A stretch of DNA of 64,000 nucleotides from Streptomyces roseoviridis (lineage in GTDB: Bacteria; Actinomycetota; Actinomycetes; Streptomycetales; Streptomycetaceae): the NCBI RefSeq assembly GCF_039535235.1, contig NZ_BAAAWU010000001.1, forward strand, positions 6,513,001 to 6,577,000, given 5' to 3'. Position 1 is the first letter of the stretch; every line of letters begins with the position of its first letter. Below, one piece after another: positions 25,312 to 35,042 of the stretch. The notes under the pieces were generated by a model. That model saw nothing but the letters and a program-made list of their open reading frames with translations. It was not told the origin of the DNA and did not search any database. A program made the position numbers and the translations under genes.

Positions 25312-25498
25312 GCCCGTCGCCGGCTCGTGCGCGGTCCTCACCGGCTTTGTAGGGTCTCGGCCGGCTCGTGCGCGGTCTTCACCGGTTTCGTACGGTCTCG
25401 GCCGGCTCCCGCGCGGTCCTCACCGGTTTCGTACGGTCTCGGCCGCCTCCCGCCCGCTCTTCACCGGCTTCGTACGGTCTCGGCCGGCTCCCGAACGG
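25312..25498. repeat. 41-bp tandem repeat, about 4.5 copies
   Basis: Units start at 25312 (diverged), 25353, 25394, 25435 and 25476 (partial), each reading GGTCTCGGCC then GGCTCxxGCGCGGTC and CACCGGTTTCGTAC with few changes. The array fills the convergent gap after the thiolase gene and runs into the last dozen codons of the TVP38 gene. The period is not a multiple of three, and I see no coding sense. Confidence 0.9.
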
Positions 25499-26180
25499 CA
25501 TCCGGCGGCGACGCGGGCGAGGCGGCGGCCGTCACCTCCCTCAGCCGGTGCCGCTTGCGCCAGCCCACCACCGCGGCCACCGACGCCGACAGGACGATGA
25601 AGCCCGTGGAGACCAGGAAGGCGGGGGAGGTGGGCGAGGTGGCCTGGCTGCCCGCGACCACGTAGGCCAGGGTGTTCGGTACGGAGCCGAGGCCGGTCGC
25701 CAGCAGGAAGGGCGCGTACCTCATCCGGGAGACGGCGGCCGCGTAGTTGGCCACCGCGAACGGCATCCCGGGGAACAGCCGGATCGCCAGCATCGAACGG
25801 AAGCCGTGCCGGCTCAGCTGGCCGTCCGCGGCCCGCAGCCACCGCCCCCGGACGTACGGGCGCAACGCCTCCTGCCCCAGCGTCCGGCCGAGCGCGAACG
25901 AGAGGCCCGCGCCGAGCACCGTCCCGCCCAGGGCCGCCGCGAAGCCCGCCTGCGTCCCGAAGAGTGCGCCCGCCGCCAGGTTCAGGATCGGCCGCGGCAC
26001 CAGCGCCGCCGTGCACACCCCGTACGCGAGGCCGAACACCAGCACCGCGCCCGCACCGCTCAACTGCGGTGGCCAGCCCGCCGACAGCAGCCGCTGCGGC
26101 TCGAAGAGCAGCACCGACACGCCCGCGGCGAGCAGGATCACGGCGAGGTACGCCAGTCGGGCCTTGGGCGACAGGAGCAT
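25461..26180 (-). CDS. TVP38/TMEM64 family membrane protein
   Basis: A protein of about 239 residues with five to six hydrophobic helices and the SNARE-associated (VTT) domain pattern: AALVPRPILNLAAGALFG, then GGTVLGAGLSFALGRTLG and RLFPGMPFAVANYAAAVS. Related DedA/VTT proteins scramble or transport membrane lipids. ATG 26180 keeps the gene clear of the divergent repair gene; ATG 26204 is an upstream alternative. Its last codons lie inside the 41-bp repeat array, so its C-terminal tail may vary between strains. Confidence 0.88.
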   Translation of the reverse strand: MLLSPKARLAYLAVILLAAGVSVLLFEPQRLLSAGWPPQLSGAGAVLVFGLAYGVCTAALVPRPILNLAAGALFGTQAGFAAALGGTVLGAGLSFALGRTLGQEALRPYVRGRWLRAADGQLSRHGFRSMLAIRLFPGMPFAVANYAAAVSRMRYAPFLLATGLGSVPNTLAYVVAGSQATSPTSPAFLVSTGFIVLSASVAAVVGWRKRHRLREVTAAASPASPPDAVREPAETVRSR

Positions 26181-26253
26181 CCGGGGAGAGTAACCGACAC
26201 CCATGTGTGATCGCCGTAATGTGCGCCATGCTCCCCGCGCCTACAGTGGCCGC

Positions 26254-26982
26254 GTGAGCGACAGCATGCCCGCGACCCCCTCCGCCGCCCCGGCCGTCCC
26301 GGCGAGCGACCTCGCCGACACCGTCCTCGCCCGGCTCACCGAACTCTACCCAGCCGCCGGGAACCCCTTCAGGGCCCAGGAGATGGTCGCGTACATGCAG
26401 GGCGTGGCGCCCTTCCTCGGCGTGCGCACCCCCGAGCGCCGCGCCCTGTCCCGTACCCTCCTCGCCGGACTGCCCGCCCCCGACGAGGCCGACTGCACGG
26501 CCGTCGCCCTGCGCTGCTTCGCCCTGCCGGAGCGCGAATACCACTACTTCGCCGTCGACTACCTCCGCCGCCACGTGAAGCGCTGCTCCTCCGCCTTCCT
26601 GCCGGTGGCGCGCGACCTCGTCACCACCGTCTCCTGGTGGGACACGGTCGACCACCTCGCCGCCCACGTCGTCGGCGGGCTCGTCGCCGCCGACCCCGCG
26701 CTCGCCGCGCACATGGACGAGTGGATCGCCGACGACGACGTGTGGGTGGCCCGCACCGCCCTGCTCCACCAGCTCCGCTTCAAGGACGCCACCGACGCCG
26801 GGCGGCTGTTCTCCTACTGCCTGCTGCGCGCCGGTCACCCGGACTTCTTCCTCCGCAAGGCGATCGGCTGGAGCCTGCGCGAGTACGCCAAGACCGCCCC
26901 GGCCGAGGTCCGCGCCTTCGTCGCCCAGAACACCACGCGGCTCTCCCCGCTGTCGGTGCGCGAGGCCCTCAAGAACCTCTGA
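26254..26982 (+). CDS. AlkD-like DNA alkylation repair protein
   Basis: A 242-residue all-helical HEAT-like protein. PFRAQEMVAYMQGVAPFLGV near the start, YHYFAVDYLRRHVKR, then SWWDTVDHLAAHVVG (Trp/Asp of the active cleft) and FFLRKAIGWSLREYAK match the AlkD/DNA_alkylation family, which removes bulky or charged alkyl-purine bases. GTG 26254 is chosen because a TACAGT hexamer (26242-26247) ends 7 nt before it, the layout of a leaderless promoter. The gene is divergent from the TVP38 gene. Confidence 0.9.
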   Translation: MSDSMPATPSAAPAVPASDLADTVLARLTELYPAAGNPFRAQEMVAYMQGVAPFLGVRTPERRALSRTLLAGLPAPDEADCTAVALRCFALPEREYHYFAVDYLRRHVKRCSSAFLPVARDLVTTVSWWDTVDHLAAHVVGGLVAADPALAAHMDEWIADDDVWVARTALLHQLRFKDATDAGRLFSYCLLRAGHPDFFLRKAIGWSLREYAKTAPAEVRAFVAQNTTRLSPLSVREALKNL

Positions 26983-27320
26983 CCGCGCCGGGCCGCCCCG
27001 GGGTCCTTCCGGAATTCCCCGGTCCCCGGCCGGGCCTCTCGGAGCCTCTCCGGCTCCTCCGGGCCCGAAGGGCCCCTGGCCGGCGCGTAATTCGTTCGAC
27101 GGGGCCGTTCCGGGCGGTCATGATCGGGGCATGTCCCGGTACGCCTTCCCCGCAGCACCGTCCGCAGTCGCGGATGTGCCGAAGGCTGCCGTTCTCGTGA
27201 CGCTCGGCGGCGACCGAAGCTGACCCTTCCCGGATCGTCCGGCGGACCCCGCAGGGGGAGGGTCGGTCCGGCCCCGGGGTCCCCGCACACGCTTCGCACA
27301 CCGAATCGAGCCATTCAGCC
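26983..27320. other. Intergenic region between the repair gene and the EF-Tu paralogue
   Basis: This 338-bp gap holds two short hairpins near its start (listed separately) and otherwise no recognisable gene. The promoter of the EF-Tu gene must lie here, but I cannot place it. The bases just before ATG 27321 (CGAGCCATTCAGCC) contain no convincing ribosome-binding site, which is odd for an EF-Tu gene. Confidence 0.45.
27041..27075 (+). terminator. Double hairpin after the alkylation repair gene
   Basis: GGAGCC (27041-27046) pairs with GGCTCC (27052-27057) across a 5-nt loop, and GGGCCC (27061-27066) with GGGCCC (27070-27075) across GAA. Together they make a plausible tandem terminator about 60 bp after the stop. 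Confidence 0.45.
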
Positions 27321-28499
<1,179 letters not shown>

Positions 28500-28501
28500 G
28501 A

Positions 28502-28541
28502 GAGGGCGGGGCGTCCCCAGGCGCGGGGGCGCCCCGCCCTC
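28502..28541 (+). terminator. Strong hairpin after the EF-Tu paralogue
   Basis: A perfect 12-bp stem (GAGGGCGGGGCG at 28502-28513 with its complement at 28530-28541). The 16-nt loop can itself pair CCCC with GGGG. It starts three bases after the stop codon and has no U-tract. Confidence 0.75.
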
Positions 28542-28699
28542 GGGCACATCCGCCTGCCACCCGCCTGCCACCCGCCTGCCACCCGCCCGGCACCCGCCCC
28601 GCGTCCGCCCCGCACCCAAGCCCCGCCCGACCCGGCACTCGACGCCCCGATGTCGCCCCCGCCCGCCGCCCGTTCCGCACCCTCCTCCAGACTTGGACC

Positions 28700-29560
28700 A
28701 TGACCGAGACGGTGAGGCGAACGGCACTGGTACTGGGCGCGGGCGGGATGGCCGGCGCGGGATGGATGATCGGGGTCCTCCACGGACTCGCCGAGGCGGG
28801 GACCGACCTGACGACGGCCGATCTGATCGTCGGCAGTTCCGCCGGCGCGGTCGTCGGCGCGCAGGTCGCCTCCGGGAAGTTCGCCCTCGACGCGCTCTAC
28901 GAGAGCCAGCTCACCGCACCCGACGGCGAGCTCCCCGCCCGCCTCGGGCCGGGCGGGATCCTGCGGTACACCCTCGCCGTCCTCACCTCCCGCACGCCCG
29001 AGGCGTACGGGCGCAAGCTCGGCCGGCTGGCCGGCGCCGCGCGGACCGTCGCGCCGGAGGTCCGGCGGGAGGTCGTCGCCGGCCGGCTCGGGCCCGCCGC
29101 GGACTGGCCCGAGCGGCCGCGGCTGCTGATCACCGCCGTCGACGCGGACAGCGGCGAACTCACCGCCCACGACCGGGACGCCGGCGTCCCGCTCACCGAC
29201 GCCGTCACCGCCAGCTGCGCCATCCCCGGCATCTGGCCGGTCGTCGAGCTCGCCGGACGCCGCTGGATCGACGGCGGCGTCCACTCCACCGCCAACGCCC
29301 ACCTCGCCGCCGGCTGCGAACGCGTCGTCGTCATCGCGCCCAGCGCCACCGGCAACAAGGTGATCCTCTCCCCGGCCCGGCAGGGCGCCGACCTTGCCGC
29401 CGCCGGTGCCCGCGTCGAGGTCATCACGCCCGACGCCGAGTCTCGGCAGGTCTTCGGCCAGGGCTCGCTCGACCCGGCCCTCCGGGTCCCGGCCGCCCGC
29501 GCCGGACGGGCCCAGGCCGCCGCCCACGCCCGGGCCGTCGCCGACCTGTGGGCACAATGA
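28700..29560 (+). CDS. Patatin-like phospholipase family protein
   Basis: A 286-residue lipid acyl hydrolase. The oxyanion loop GAGGMAGAGW is at 13-22, the nucleophile elbow GSSAG at 45-49 (Ser47) and the dyad Asp191 in WIDGGVHS. There is no signal peptide, so it acts in the cytoplasm, probably on phospholipids or acyl esters. A CAGACT hexamer ends 6-7 nt before ATG 28700, suggesting a leaderless transcript. The next gene follows after only 4 bp. Confidence 0.92.
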   Translation: MTETVRRTALVLGAGGMAGAGWMIGVLHGLAEAGTDLTTADLIVGSSAGAVVGAQVASGKFALDALYESQLTAPDGELPARLGPGGILRYTLAVLTSRTPEAYGRKLGRLAGAARTVAPEVRREVVAGRLGPAADWPERPRLLITAVDADSGELTAHDRDAGVPLTDAVTASCAIPGIWPVVELAGRRWIDGGVHSTANAHLAAGCERVVVIAPSATGNKVILSPARQGADLAAAGARVEVITPDAESRQVFGQGSLDPALRVPAARAGRAQAAAHARAVADLWAQ

Positions 29561-29564
29561 GGAC

Positions 29565-30410
29565 GTGAACGAGCAGATTCCCGTCATCCGCGACGTCGAC
29601 TGGGGCACCGCCCGGCTCCTGCCCGACGTGGACACCGAGCGGGGCTGGCTGCTCACGGTCGACGGCGCGCCCCAGTCGTACGTCGACCTCGACGACCCCA
29701 CGCGCCTGGAGTTCGAGTACGCCCAGCGGCTCGCCCATGTCGTCGACCTCGCCGCCGAGCCGGGCGCGCCGCTGGACGTCGTGCACCTGGGCGGCGGGGC
29801 GCTCACCCTGCCCCGTTACGTCGCCGCGACCCGGCCCGGCTCCCGGCAGCGGGTGGCCGAGGCCGACCGGGGCCTGATCGCCCTCGTCGACGAACACCTG
29901 CCGCTCCCGAGGGAGTCGGGGATCAGCGTGTACGGCGCGGACGCCCGCGCCTGGCTGGAGACCGCGCCGGACGCCTCCGCCGACCTGCTGATCGCCGACG
30001 TTTTCGGCGGCTCACGGGTGCCGGCCCACCTCACCTCGATCGAGTACGCCCGGCAGGCCCGGCGGGTGCTGCGCCCCGGCGGCGTGTACGCGGCGAACCT
30101 GGCGGACGGGGCGCCCTTCGCCTTCCTCGGCTCCCAGCTCGCCACCTTCGCCGCCGTGTTCCCCGAGCTCGCGCTGATCGCCGAACCGTCGGTCCTGCGC
30201 GGCCGCCGTTTCGGCAACGCGGTGCTGCTCGCCTCCGACCGCGAGATCGACACGGCGCCGCTCGCCCGCCGCACGGCCGCCGACCCCTTCCCCGCCCGGG
30301 TGGAACGGGGCGGGGCCCTGGCCCGCCTCAGCTCCGGCGCCCACCCGGTCCACGACTCCGACGCCGTGCCGTCCCCCGTCCCTCCGAACGGGGCCTTCGG
30401 CATCGGCTGA
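29565..30410 (+). CDS. Spermidine synthase-like methyltransferase-fold protein
   Basis: A 281-residue protein with the spermidine/spermine-synthase Rossmann fold: VVHLGGGALTLPRYVA binds the nucleotide cofactor, and DLLIADVFGGSRVPAHLTSIEY resembles the active-site strand and gate. Such orphan members in actinobacteria often lack the polyamine-binding residues, so true polyamine synthesis is uncertain. GTG 29565 follows a GAGGA site and lies 4 bp after the patatin gene, so the two are probably one transcript. Confidence 0.85.
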   Translation: MNEQIPVIRDVDWGTARLLPDVDTERGWLLTVDGAPQSYVDLDDPTRLEFEYAQRLAHVVDLAAEPGAPLDVVHLGGGALTLPRYVAATRPGSRQRVAEADRGLIALVDEHLPLPRESGISVYGADARAWLETAPDASADLLIADVFGGSRVPAHLTSIEYARQARRVLRPGGVYAANLADGAPFAFLGSQLATFAAVFPELALIAEPSVLRGRRFGNAVLLASDREIDTAPLARRTAADPFPARVERGGALARLSSGAHPVHDSDAVPSPVPPNGAFGIG

Positions 30411-30466
30411 CCGCGCGGAGGTAAACCAGGTGCGGACCGGCGGCGCGGTGGTGTGGGATCGGCGCC

Positions 30467-31333
30467 ATGACGATCGTGCTGGGGACGCCGGGATCCGACG
30501 GGCTGCGCGAGGCCGTGGACGCACTGCGGGAGTGGCAGGACGACGGGGCGCCGATGCACCTGCACCCGGGAGACCTGGGCTGGTTCTGGCGTCGGGGGGA
30601 GCGGGCGACCGCCGCGGCGGTCAGGACCTGGCGCCGGGACGGACGGATCCTCGCCGTGGGGCTGCTCGACGGCCCCGCGCTGCTGCGGCTCGCGATCGCG
30701 CCGGATGCCCTCGGCGACGAGGAGGCGGCGCGGCGGATCGTGGCGGACGCGACCGAGCCGGAGCGCGGCGTGCTGCCCGCGGGCCGGGCCGACGTCGAGG
30801 CGCCGGCGGGTGCCCTGGTCCACGAGCTGTTCTCCGAGGCGGGCTGGGGCTTCGACGAGCCGTGGACGCAGCTGCGGCGCGACCTCACGCAGCCCGTGCC
30901 GGAACCGGGCGTGCGGATCGAGGTGGTCGGCCCCGAGCGGGCGCGCGCGTTCGCCGCCGTGCACCGGGCGGCGTTCGACGGCTCGTGCTTCACGGCAGGG
31001 CACTGGCACGCGATGGCGACCGGACTGCCGTACGCCGAAGCGCGGAGTCTCCTCGCGTACGACGACCTCGGCGCCCCGGTGGCGTCGGTGACGGTCTGGT
31101 CGGCCGGCCCCGGCCGGCCCGGTCTGCTCGAACCGATGGGCGTCCACGCGGACCACCGCGGCCGCGGTCACGGCAGGGCGATCACCCTGGCCGCGGCGGC
31201 CGCCCTCCGCCACCTGGGCTCCTCCAGCGCCCTCGTCGGCACCCCGAGCGCCAACACGGCCGCCGTCGCCACCTACACGTCCGCCGGCTTCCGCCCCCGC
31301 CCCGAGGTCCGGGACCGCCACCGGGACGGCTAG
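30467..31333 (+). CDS. GNAT family N-acetyltransferase
   Basis: A 288-residue acetyltransferase. The N-terminal half (1-140) looks like a degenerate GNAT-like domain, and the C-terminal half holds the acetyl-CoA motif HRGRGHGRA and the closing NTAAVATYTSAGF segment. It would transfer an acetyl group to an amine of a small molecule or protein; the substrate is unknown. It lies about 56 bp after the spermidine-synthase-like gene on the same strand. Confidence 0.9.
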   Translation: MTIVLGTPGSDGLREAVDALREWQDDGAPMHLHPGDLGWFWRRGERATAAAVRTWRRDGRILAVGLLDGPALLRLAIAPDALGDEEAARRIVADATEPERGVLPAGRADVEAPAGALVHELFSEAGWGFDEPWTQLRRDLTQPVPEPGVRIEVVGPERARAFAAVHRAAFDGSCFTAGHWHAMATGLPYAEARSLLAYDDLGAPVASVTVWSAGPGRPGLLEPMGVHADHRGRGHGRAITLAAAAALRHLGSSSALVGTPSANTAAVATYTSAGFRPRPEVRDRHRDG

Positions 31334-31352
31334 GCGGTGTCCCGTCGCCCCG

Positions 31353-31736
31353 TCAGGAGTCGACGGCGGCGCGGTCGGACTCGCTGCGCAGCACGCAGAA
31401 CTCGTTCCCCTCGGGATCGGCCAGGACCGCCCAGCCCGTGCCGTCGGGATTCCGGTGGTCGGCGAGGAAGGTGGCGCCGAGGCCGAGGAGCCGGTCCACC
31501 TCCTCGTCGCGGGAGGTCTCGGGGCGCAGGCACAGGTGGATCCGGTTCTTGACCGTCTTGCCCTCGGGCACCTGGTTGAAGTAGAGCACCGGTCCCTCCT
31601 TCAGGAGCACCTGGGTCTCCCGGTCACCCGGCCGGTTCTCCGGATGCAGCGGACGCCCCGTCACACCGCTCCAGAACCGGGCCAGCTCGTAGGCATCCGC
31701 ACAGTCGATCGCCACGTTCTGCACCACGGAAAACAT
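31353..31736 (-). CDS. VOC family (glyoxalase/dioxygenase-like) protein
   Basis: A 127-residue protein of the vicinal oxygen chelate superfamily. VVQNVAIDCADAYELARFW begins the first beta-alpha-beta module, and the last strands WAVLADPEGNEFCVLR carry the typical D-P-E-G-N-E-F signature. Members act as metal-dependent lyases, dioxygenases or antibiotic-binding proteins. It converges on the GNAT gene and lies 10 bp after the MFS gene's end region on the minus strand. Confidence 0.9.
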   Translation of the reverse strand: MFSVVQNVAIDCADAYELARFWSGVTGRPLHPENRPGDRETQVLLKEGPVLYFNQVPEGKTVKNRIHLCLRPETSRDEEVDRLLGLGATFLADHRNPDGTGWAVLADPEGNEFCVLRSESDRAAVDS

Positions 31737-31746
31737 GCCCGCGAGG

Positions 31747-33138
31747 CTACCCCCTGCCGGCGGAACTCAGGCCGTTCACGGCCGTTTCCCCGCCCTCGTC
31801 CCCGCCCTGGTCCGCGTCCCGGCCCTGGTCCGCGCCCCGGCTCTGGTCCGCGTCCCGGCTCTGGTCCGCGTTCCGGCCCTGGCCCGTCGTCACCGGCGCG
31901 CCCGCTACCTGCTTCGTGCGGCGGGTCAGGTTCCGCACGTCCGGCACGAGGAGCACCAGAGCCGTGACGAGCACGATGACGGCGGCCGAGCCCCACAACG
32001 CGTTGCTCCGGCCGAAGACGCTCTCCGCCGGCCCGGCCAGGGCCGTGGACAGGGGGAGCATGGCGGTCGAGCCGAACCAGTCGTAGGCCGAGACGCGGGA
32101 CAGCTTCTCCTCGGGGATCTCCTGGTGCAGCGCCGTCATCCAGGAGACGCCGAAGACCTCGATCGCCACGCCGCTGACGAACATCGCGACCGAGAGCCCG
32201 ACCACGTCGAGCGGCACGGCGAGCGCCGCCGACGGCAGGGCGATGGGGAACACGCACAGGGTGCCGACGAGCAGCATCCGGCGCGGTTTCCACCGGGCCA
32301 TCAGCAGCGCGCCGCCGAGCGTGCCCACCCCGAACGCGGCCAGGGCCAGGCCCCACGGCCGGGCGCCGCCGAGTTCGTCGCGGGCCACCAGCGGTCCGTA
32401 CACCGACTCGGCCGCGCCCACGAGCGCCACCACGATGGAGAACTGCGCGACGATCGACCAGAGCCAGGGCCGGCCGACGAACTCGTCCCATCCCTCGCGC
32501 AGGTCCGCGAGCAGCCCACCGCCCGGCGCGCGCTCGGGGATGTGCCGGACGTCGAGGAAGGCCCGCAGGGCTCCCGCGACCGCGAAGGCGACCGCGTCGA
32601 TCGCGAGGACCCAGCCGGGTCCGACGGCGGCGATCAGCGCGCCGCCGAGCGCGGCACCGCCGATGCCGGCGCCGTGCATCGCCATCCGGAAGAGCGCGAA
32701 GGCCCGGCTGGCCTGCTCGCCGGTGACGCTGGACATCAGCATGCCCTCGGCGGCCGGACTGAAGAACGCCTGCCCCGTGCCGCACAGCGCGGTCAGCAGC
32801 ATCATCTGCCACAGCCGCGCCTCGCCCGTGAGGACGAGGACGGCGAACACCGCCTGCGAGGCGAAGTTGAGGGCGTTGGCGGCGACCATCACCCGGTGAC
32901 GGGGCACCCGGTCGGCGATCGCGCCCCCGATGAGGAGGAAGAGGACGAGCGGCAGGGTGCGGGCCATCGCGACCAGGCCGACGTCCCCGCCGTCGCCGCC
33001 GGACTGGATGACGGCGAACGCCGCCGCGATCAGGGCGCCGTGGGTGCCCAGGTTGGTGACGATCGCGGCGGCGGTCAGCAGCACGTAGTTGCGCCCGGCC
33101 CAGTCGGGCCTCCGGACGCGGGGGCTGGTGCGGATCAC
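31747..33138 (-). CDS. MFS transporter (exporter-like)
   Basis: A 463-residue major facilitator with about 12 membrane helices. The loop 2-3 motif is present as GGAIADRVPRHRV, and the layout resembles the DHA3/enterobactin-exporter group. Residues after about 420 are a hydrophilic tail of four to five six-residue units (DADQSR, GADQGR and similar) encoded by an 18-bp tandem repeat at 31807-31878. It begins with a GTGA overlap on the stop of the upstream proline-rich membrane protein, so the two are co-translated. Substrate unknown. Confidence 0.92.
   Translation of the reverse strand: MIRTSPRVRRPDWAGRNYVLLTAAAIVTNLGTHGALIAAAFAVIQSGGDGGDVGLVAMARTLPLVLFLLIGGAIADRVPRHRVMVAANALNFASQAVFAVLVLTGEARLWQMMLLTALCGTGQAFFSPAAEGMLMSSVTGEQASRAFALFRMAMHGAGIGGAALGGALIAAVGPGWVLAIDAVAFAVAGALRAFLDVRHIPERAPGGGLLADLREGWDEFVGRPWLWSIVAQFSIVVALVGAAESVYGPLVARDELGGARPWGLALAAFGVGTLGGALLMARWKPRRMLLVGTLCVFPIALPSAALAVPLDVVGLSVAMFVSGVAIEVFGVSWMTALHQEIPEEKLSRVSAYDWFGSTAMLPLSTALAGPAESVFGRSNALWGSAAVIVLVTALVLLVPDVRNLTRRTKQVAGAPVTTGQGRNADQSRDADQSRGADQGRDADQGGDEGGETAVNGLSSAGRG
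31807..31878. repeat. 18-bp tandem repeat in the MFS gene tail
   Basis: Four units starting at 31807, 31825, 31843 and 31861 (CTGGTCCGCG plus CCCCGGCT-like) encode the Asp-Gln-rich C-terminal repeats of the transporter. Because the period is a multiple of three, copy-number change would keep the frame. Confidence 0.85.
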
Positions 33139-34229
33139 GACTCCGGGGATTCGGGGGCGAGCCGCACCGTGGAGACGATCTGCTGGATGGTGGCGTCCGG
33201 GAGCTCGTCCTTCACGCCCTTGGCGGCGTACAGCACGAAGGAGGAGAAGTCACCCTTGGCGTTCTTGAAGGAGAAGGCGACGGACTTGCCGTCCGTCTCG
33301 CACTTGTGGCGCTTCTTGATGCCGGGGGCGACGGCCGTGGCCATGCTGCCCTGGAGGCCGGCCTTGGTGGTGTACGGCACGGCCTTGGTGATCTTGATGG
33401 TGCCCTTGGGCATGTGCTGGGCGTAGCCGGCCCACACCCAGTTCCCGGCCTCGTTGTAGGCCGCCTCGGCGGTGTTCTTGGCGCCCTGGCCGCCCTTCGT
33501 GCCGGCCGAGCTCAGGCCCCACGTCTCCTCGGTGCCGTTCTGGTCCGTGTCCACCGCGCACCAGCTGCTCTTGAGGTAGGCGGGCGCGGACATGGAGACG
33601 ACGGGGGAGCCGTCGCCCTTCTTCTCGTCCTCGAAGCCGGTGGCGGTGCCGGGCTTCGACACCTCCCAGCCCGGCGGCACGTCGAAGAGCGTGCCGTACT
33701 TCGGGTTGTACACGACCTTCCAGCCGGGGATCGTCGGCTGGTGGTCGGCCCCGTCGCGCGGGTTGTCGATCGACGGGGACGCCGGGCCGCCGGCCGGGGC
33801 CGAGGTGGCCGACTGCGTCGGCTTGGGGTCGTCGGCCCGGTCGTTCCTGTCGTCGTCCTTGCCGAGGACCAGGTAGCCGGCGACGCCGGCGGCGGCCAGC
33901 ACGGCCACGGCGGCGACGATCGCCACCACGGTCGTCTGCTTCTTCTTCCCGCCGTCACCGCCGCCCGGCTGCGCCGGGCCCGGCATCGCGTACTGCGCCA
34001 CGGTGGGCTGCTGGTACGGGTTCGGCTGCGGATAGCCGCCCGGCTGAGCCACCGTCGGCTGCTGGTACGGGTTGGGCTGGCCGTAGCCGCCGGGCTGCGT
34101 CGCCGGCTGTTGCGGGTACGGATTCGGCTGGCCGTAGCCGCCGGGCTGCGCGCCCGGCTGTGCGTACGGGTTCTGACTCTGGTCCTGCGGGTTCTGCTCG
34201 CCCCCGGGCGGCTGCTGTCCTGGCCACAT
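33135..34229 (-). CDS. Proline/glutamine-rich single-pass membrane protein
   Basis: A 364-residue protein. Residues 1-95 are a disordered Pro/Gln/Tyr/Gly-rich head with repeated PGGYGQPNPY units. One transmembrane helix spans about 100-121. The outside domain (about 165-360) contains GWKVVYNPKYGTLFDVPPGWEV, paired cysteines and FSSFVLYAAKGV, resembling the small surface domains often encoded in streptomycetes. The function is unknown. It is coupled to the MFS gene by a GTGA overlap, so it may assist or sense the exported compound. Confidence 0.8.
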   Translation of the reverse strand: MWPGQQPPGGEQNPQDQSQNPYAQPGAQPGGYGQPNPYPQQPATQPGGYGQPNPYQQPTVAQPGGYPQPNPYQQPTVAQYAMPGPAQPGGGDGGKKKQTTVVAIVAAVAVLAAAGVAGYLVLGKDDDRNDRADDPKPTQSATSAPAGGPASPSIDNPRDGADHQPTIPGWKVVYNPKYGTLFDVPPGWEVSKPGTATGFEDEKKGDGSPVVSMSAPAYLKSSWCAVDTDQNGTEETWGLSSAGTKGGQGAKNTAEAAYNEAGNWVWAGYAQHMPKGTIKITKAVPYTTKAGLQGSMATAVAPGIKKRHKCETDGKSVAFSFKNAKGDFSSFVLYAAKGVKDELPDATIQQIVSTVRLAPESPES

Positions 34230-34323
34230 GGCCAGTAACCATAGAGGTGCGGCCGGGGGCAGGCTACGGCCGCCCCCGTGCGGGGATGGCGAAGACTGCT
34301 ACTCGCGGGTAACATCGCGGCCC

Positions 34324-34776
34324 ATGAGCGCAGACCAGATGACCGTCGGCGAGATGCTCGCCGCCACGGTGCCCATGGCCAGGACCCTCAAGCTGGAGTT
34401 CCTGGAGACCACCGCCGAGCGCGCCGTCGTGCGCCTGCCGGACCAGGCCGACTACCACAACCACGTGGGCGGCCCGCACGCCGGAGCCATGTTCACCCTC
34501 GCCGAGTCCGCCAGCGGCGCCATCGTCCTGGCCGCCTTCGGCGACCAGCTGAGCCGCGCGGTGCCCCTCGCGGTGAAGGCCGAGATCGGCTACAAGAAGC
34601 TCGCCATGGGCGTCGTCACGGCCACCGCGACCCTCGGCCGCCCCGCTTCCGAGGTCGTCGCCGAACTCGACGAGGGCCGGCGCCCCGAGTTCCCGGTCCA
34701 CATCGCCATCACCCGCGAGGACGGCGCCGTCACGGGCGAGATGACGGTCGTCTGGACGCTGCGGCCGAACAGCTGA
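34324..34776 (+). CDS. Hotdog-fold thioesterase-like protein (DUF4442/PaaI type)
   Basis: A 150-residue single hotdog-domain protein. YHNHVGGPHAGAMFTLAESASG is the characteristic turn and helix. There are no membrane segments. It probably hydrolyses an acyl-CoA or binds an acyl thioester. A TAACAT hexamer (34311-34316) ends 7 nt before ATG 34324, consistent with a leaderless or near-leaderless transcript. It is divergent from the proline-rich membrane protein gene with about 95 bp between starts. Confidence 0.88.
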   Translation: MSADQMTVGEMLAATVPMARTLKLEFLETTAERAVVRLPDQADYHNHVGGPHAGAMFTLAESASGAIVLAAFGDQLSRAVPLAVKAEIGYKKLAMGVVTATATLGRPASEVVAELDEGRRPEFPVHIAITREDGAVTGEMTVVWTLRPNS

Positions 34777-34991
34777 GACGCCCGCCGCGGTGACGGGGGC
34801 GGAGCCGGCCCGGGCACCGGGTCAGGCACCGGGCCGGGGCGCTGAGCCCCCCGGACGGGCCGCCCCCGTCCCCCCGGACGGGCCGGCCCCGTTCCCGCCC
34901 CGGCCCCGTTCCCGCCCCGGCCCCCACTCCGGCATGCTCCCGGCGCGCTCCCGGCACGGCGACGCCAAAACCGACGAACCGTCACGCATAG

Positions 34992-35012
34992 TGCGATCAA
35001 CGCATGATCGTA
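34992..35012. promoter_or_regulatory. Palindromic operator candidate upstream of the GH3 gene
   Basis: A 21-bp dyad of the form TnCGATCA-N5-TGATCGnA, about 31 bp before the glycosidase start. Seven of eight arm positions pair. It lies in the only A/T-rich patch of the gap and probably overlaps the promoter. The binding protein is unknown, and no regulator gene is adjacent. Confidence 0.6.
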
Positions 35013-35042
35013 GGAATCGTGCCGGTTCGAAGGAGCGTCGCC

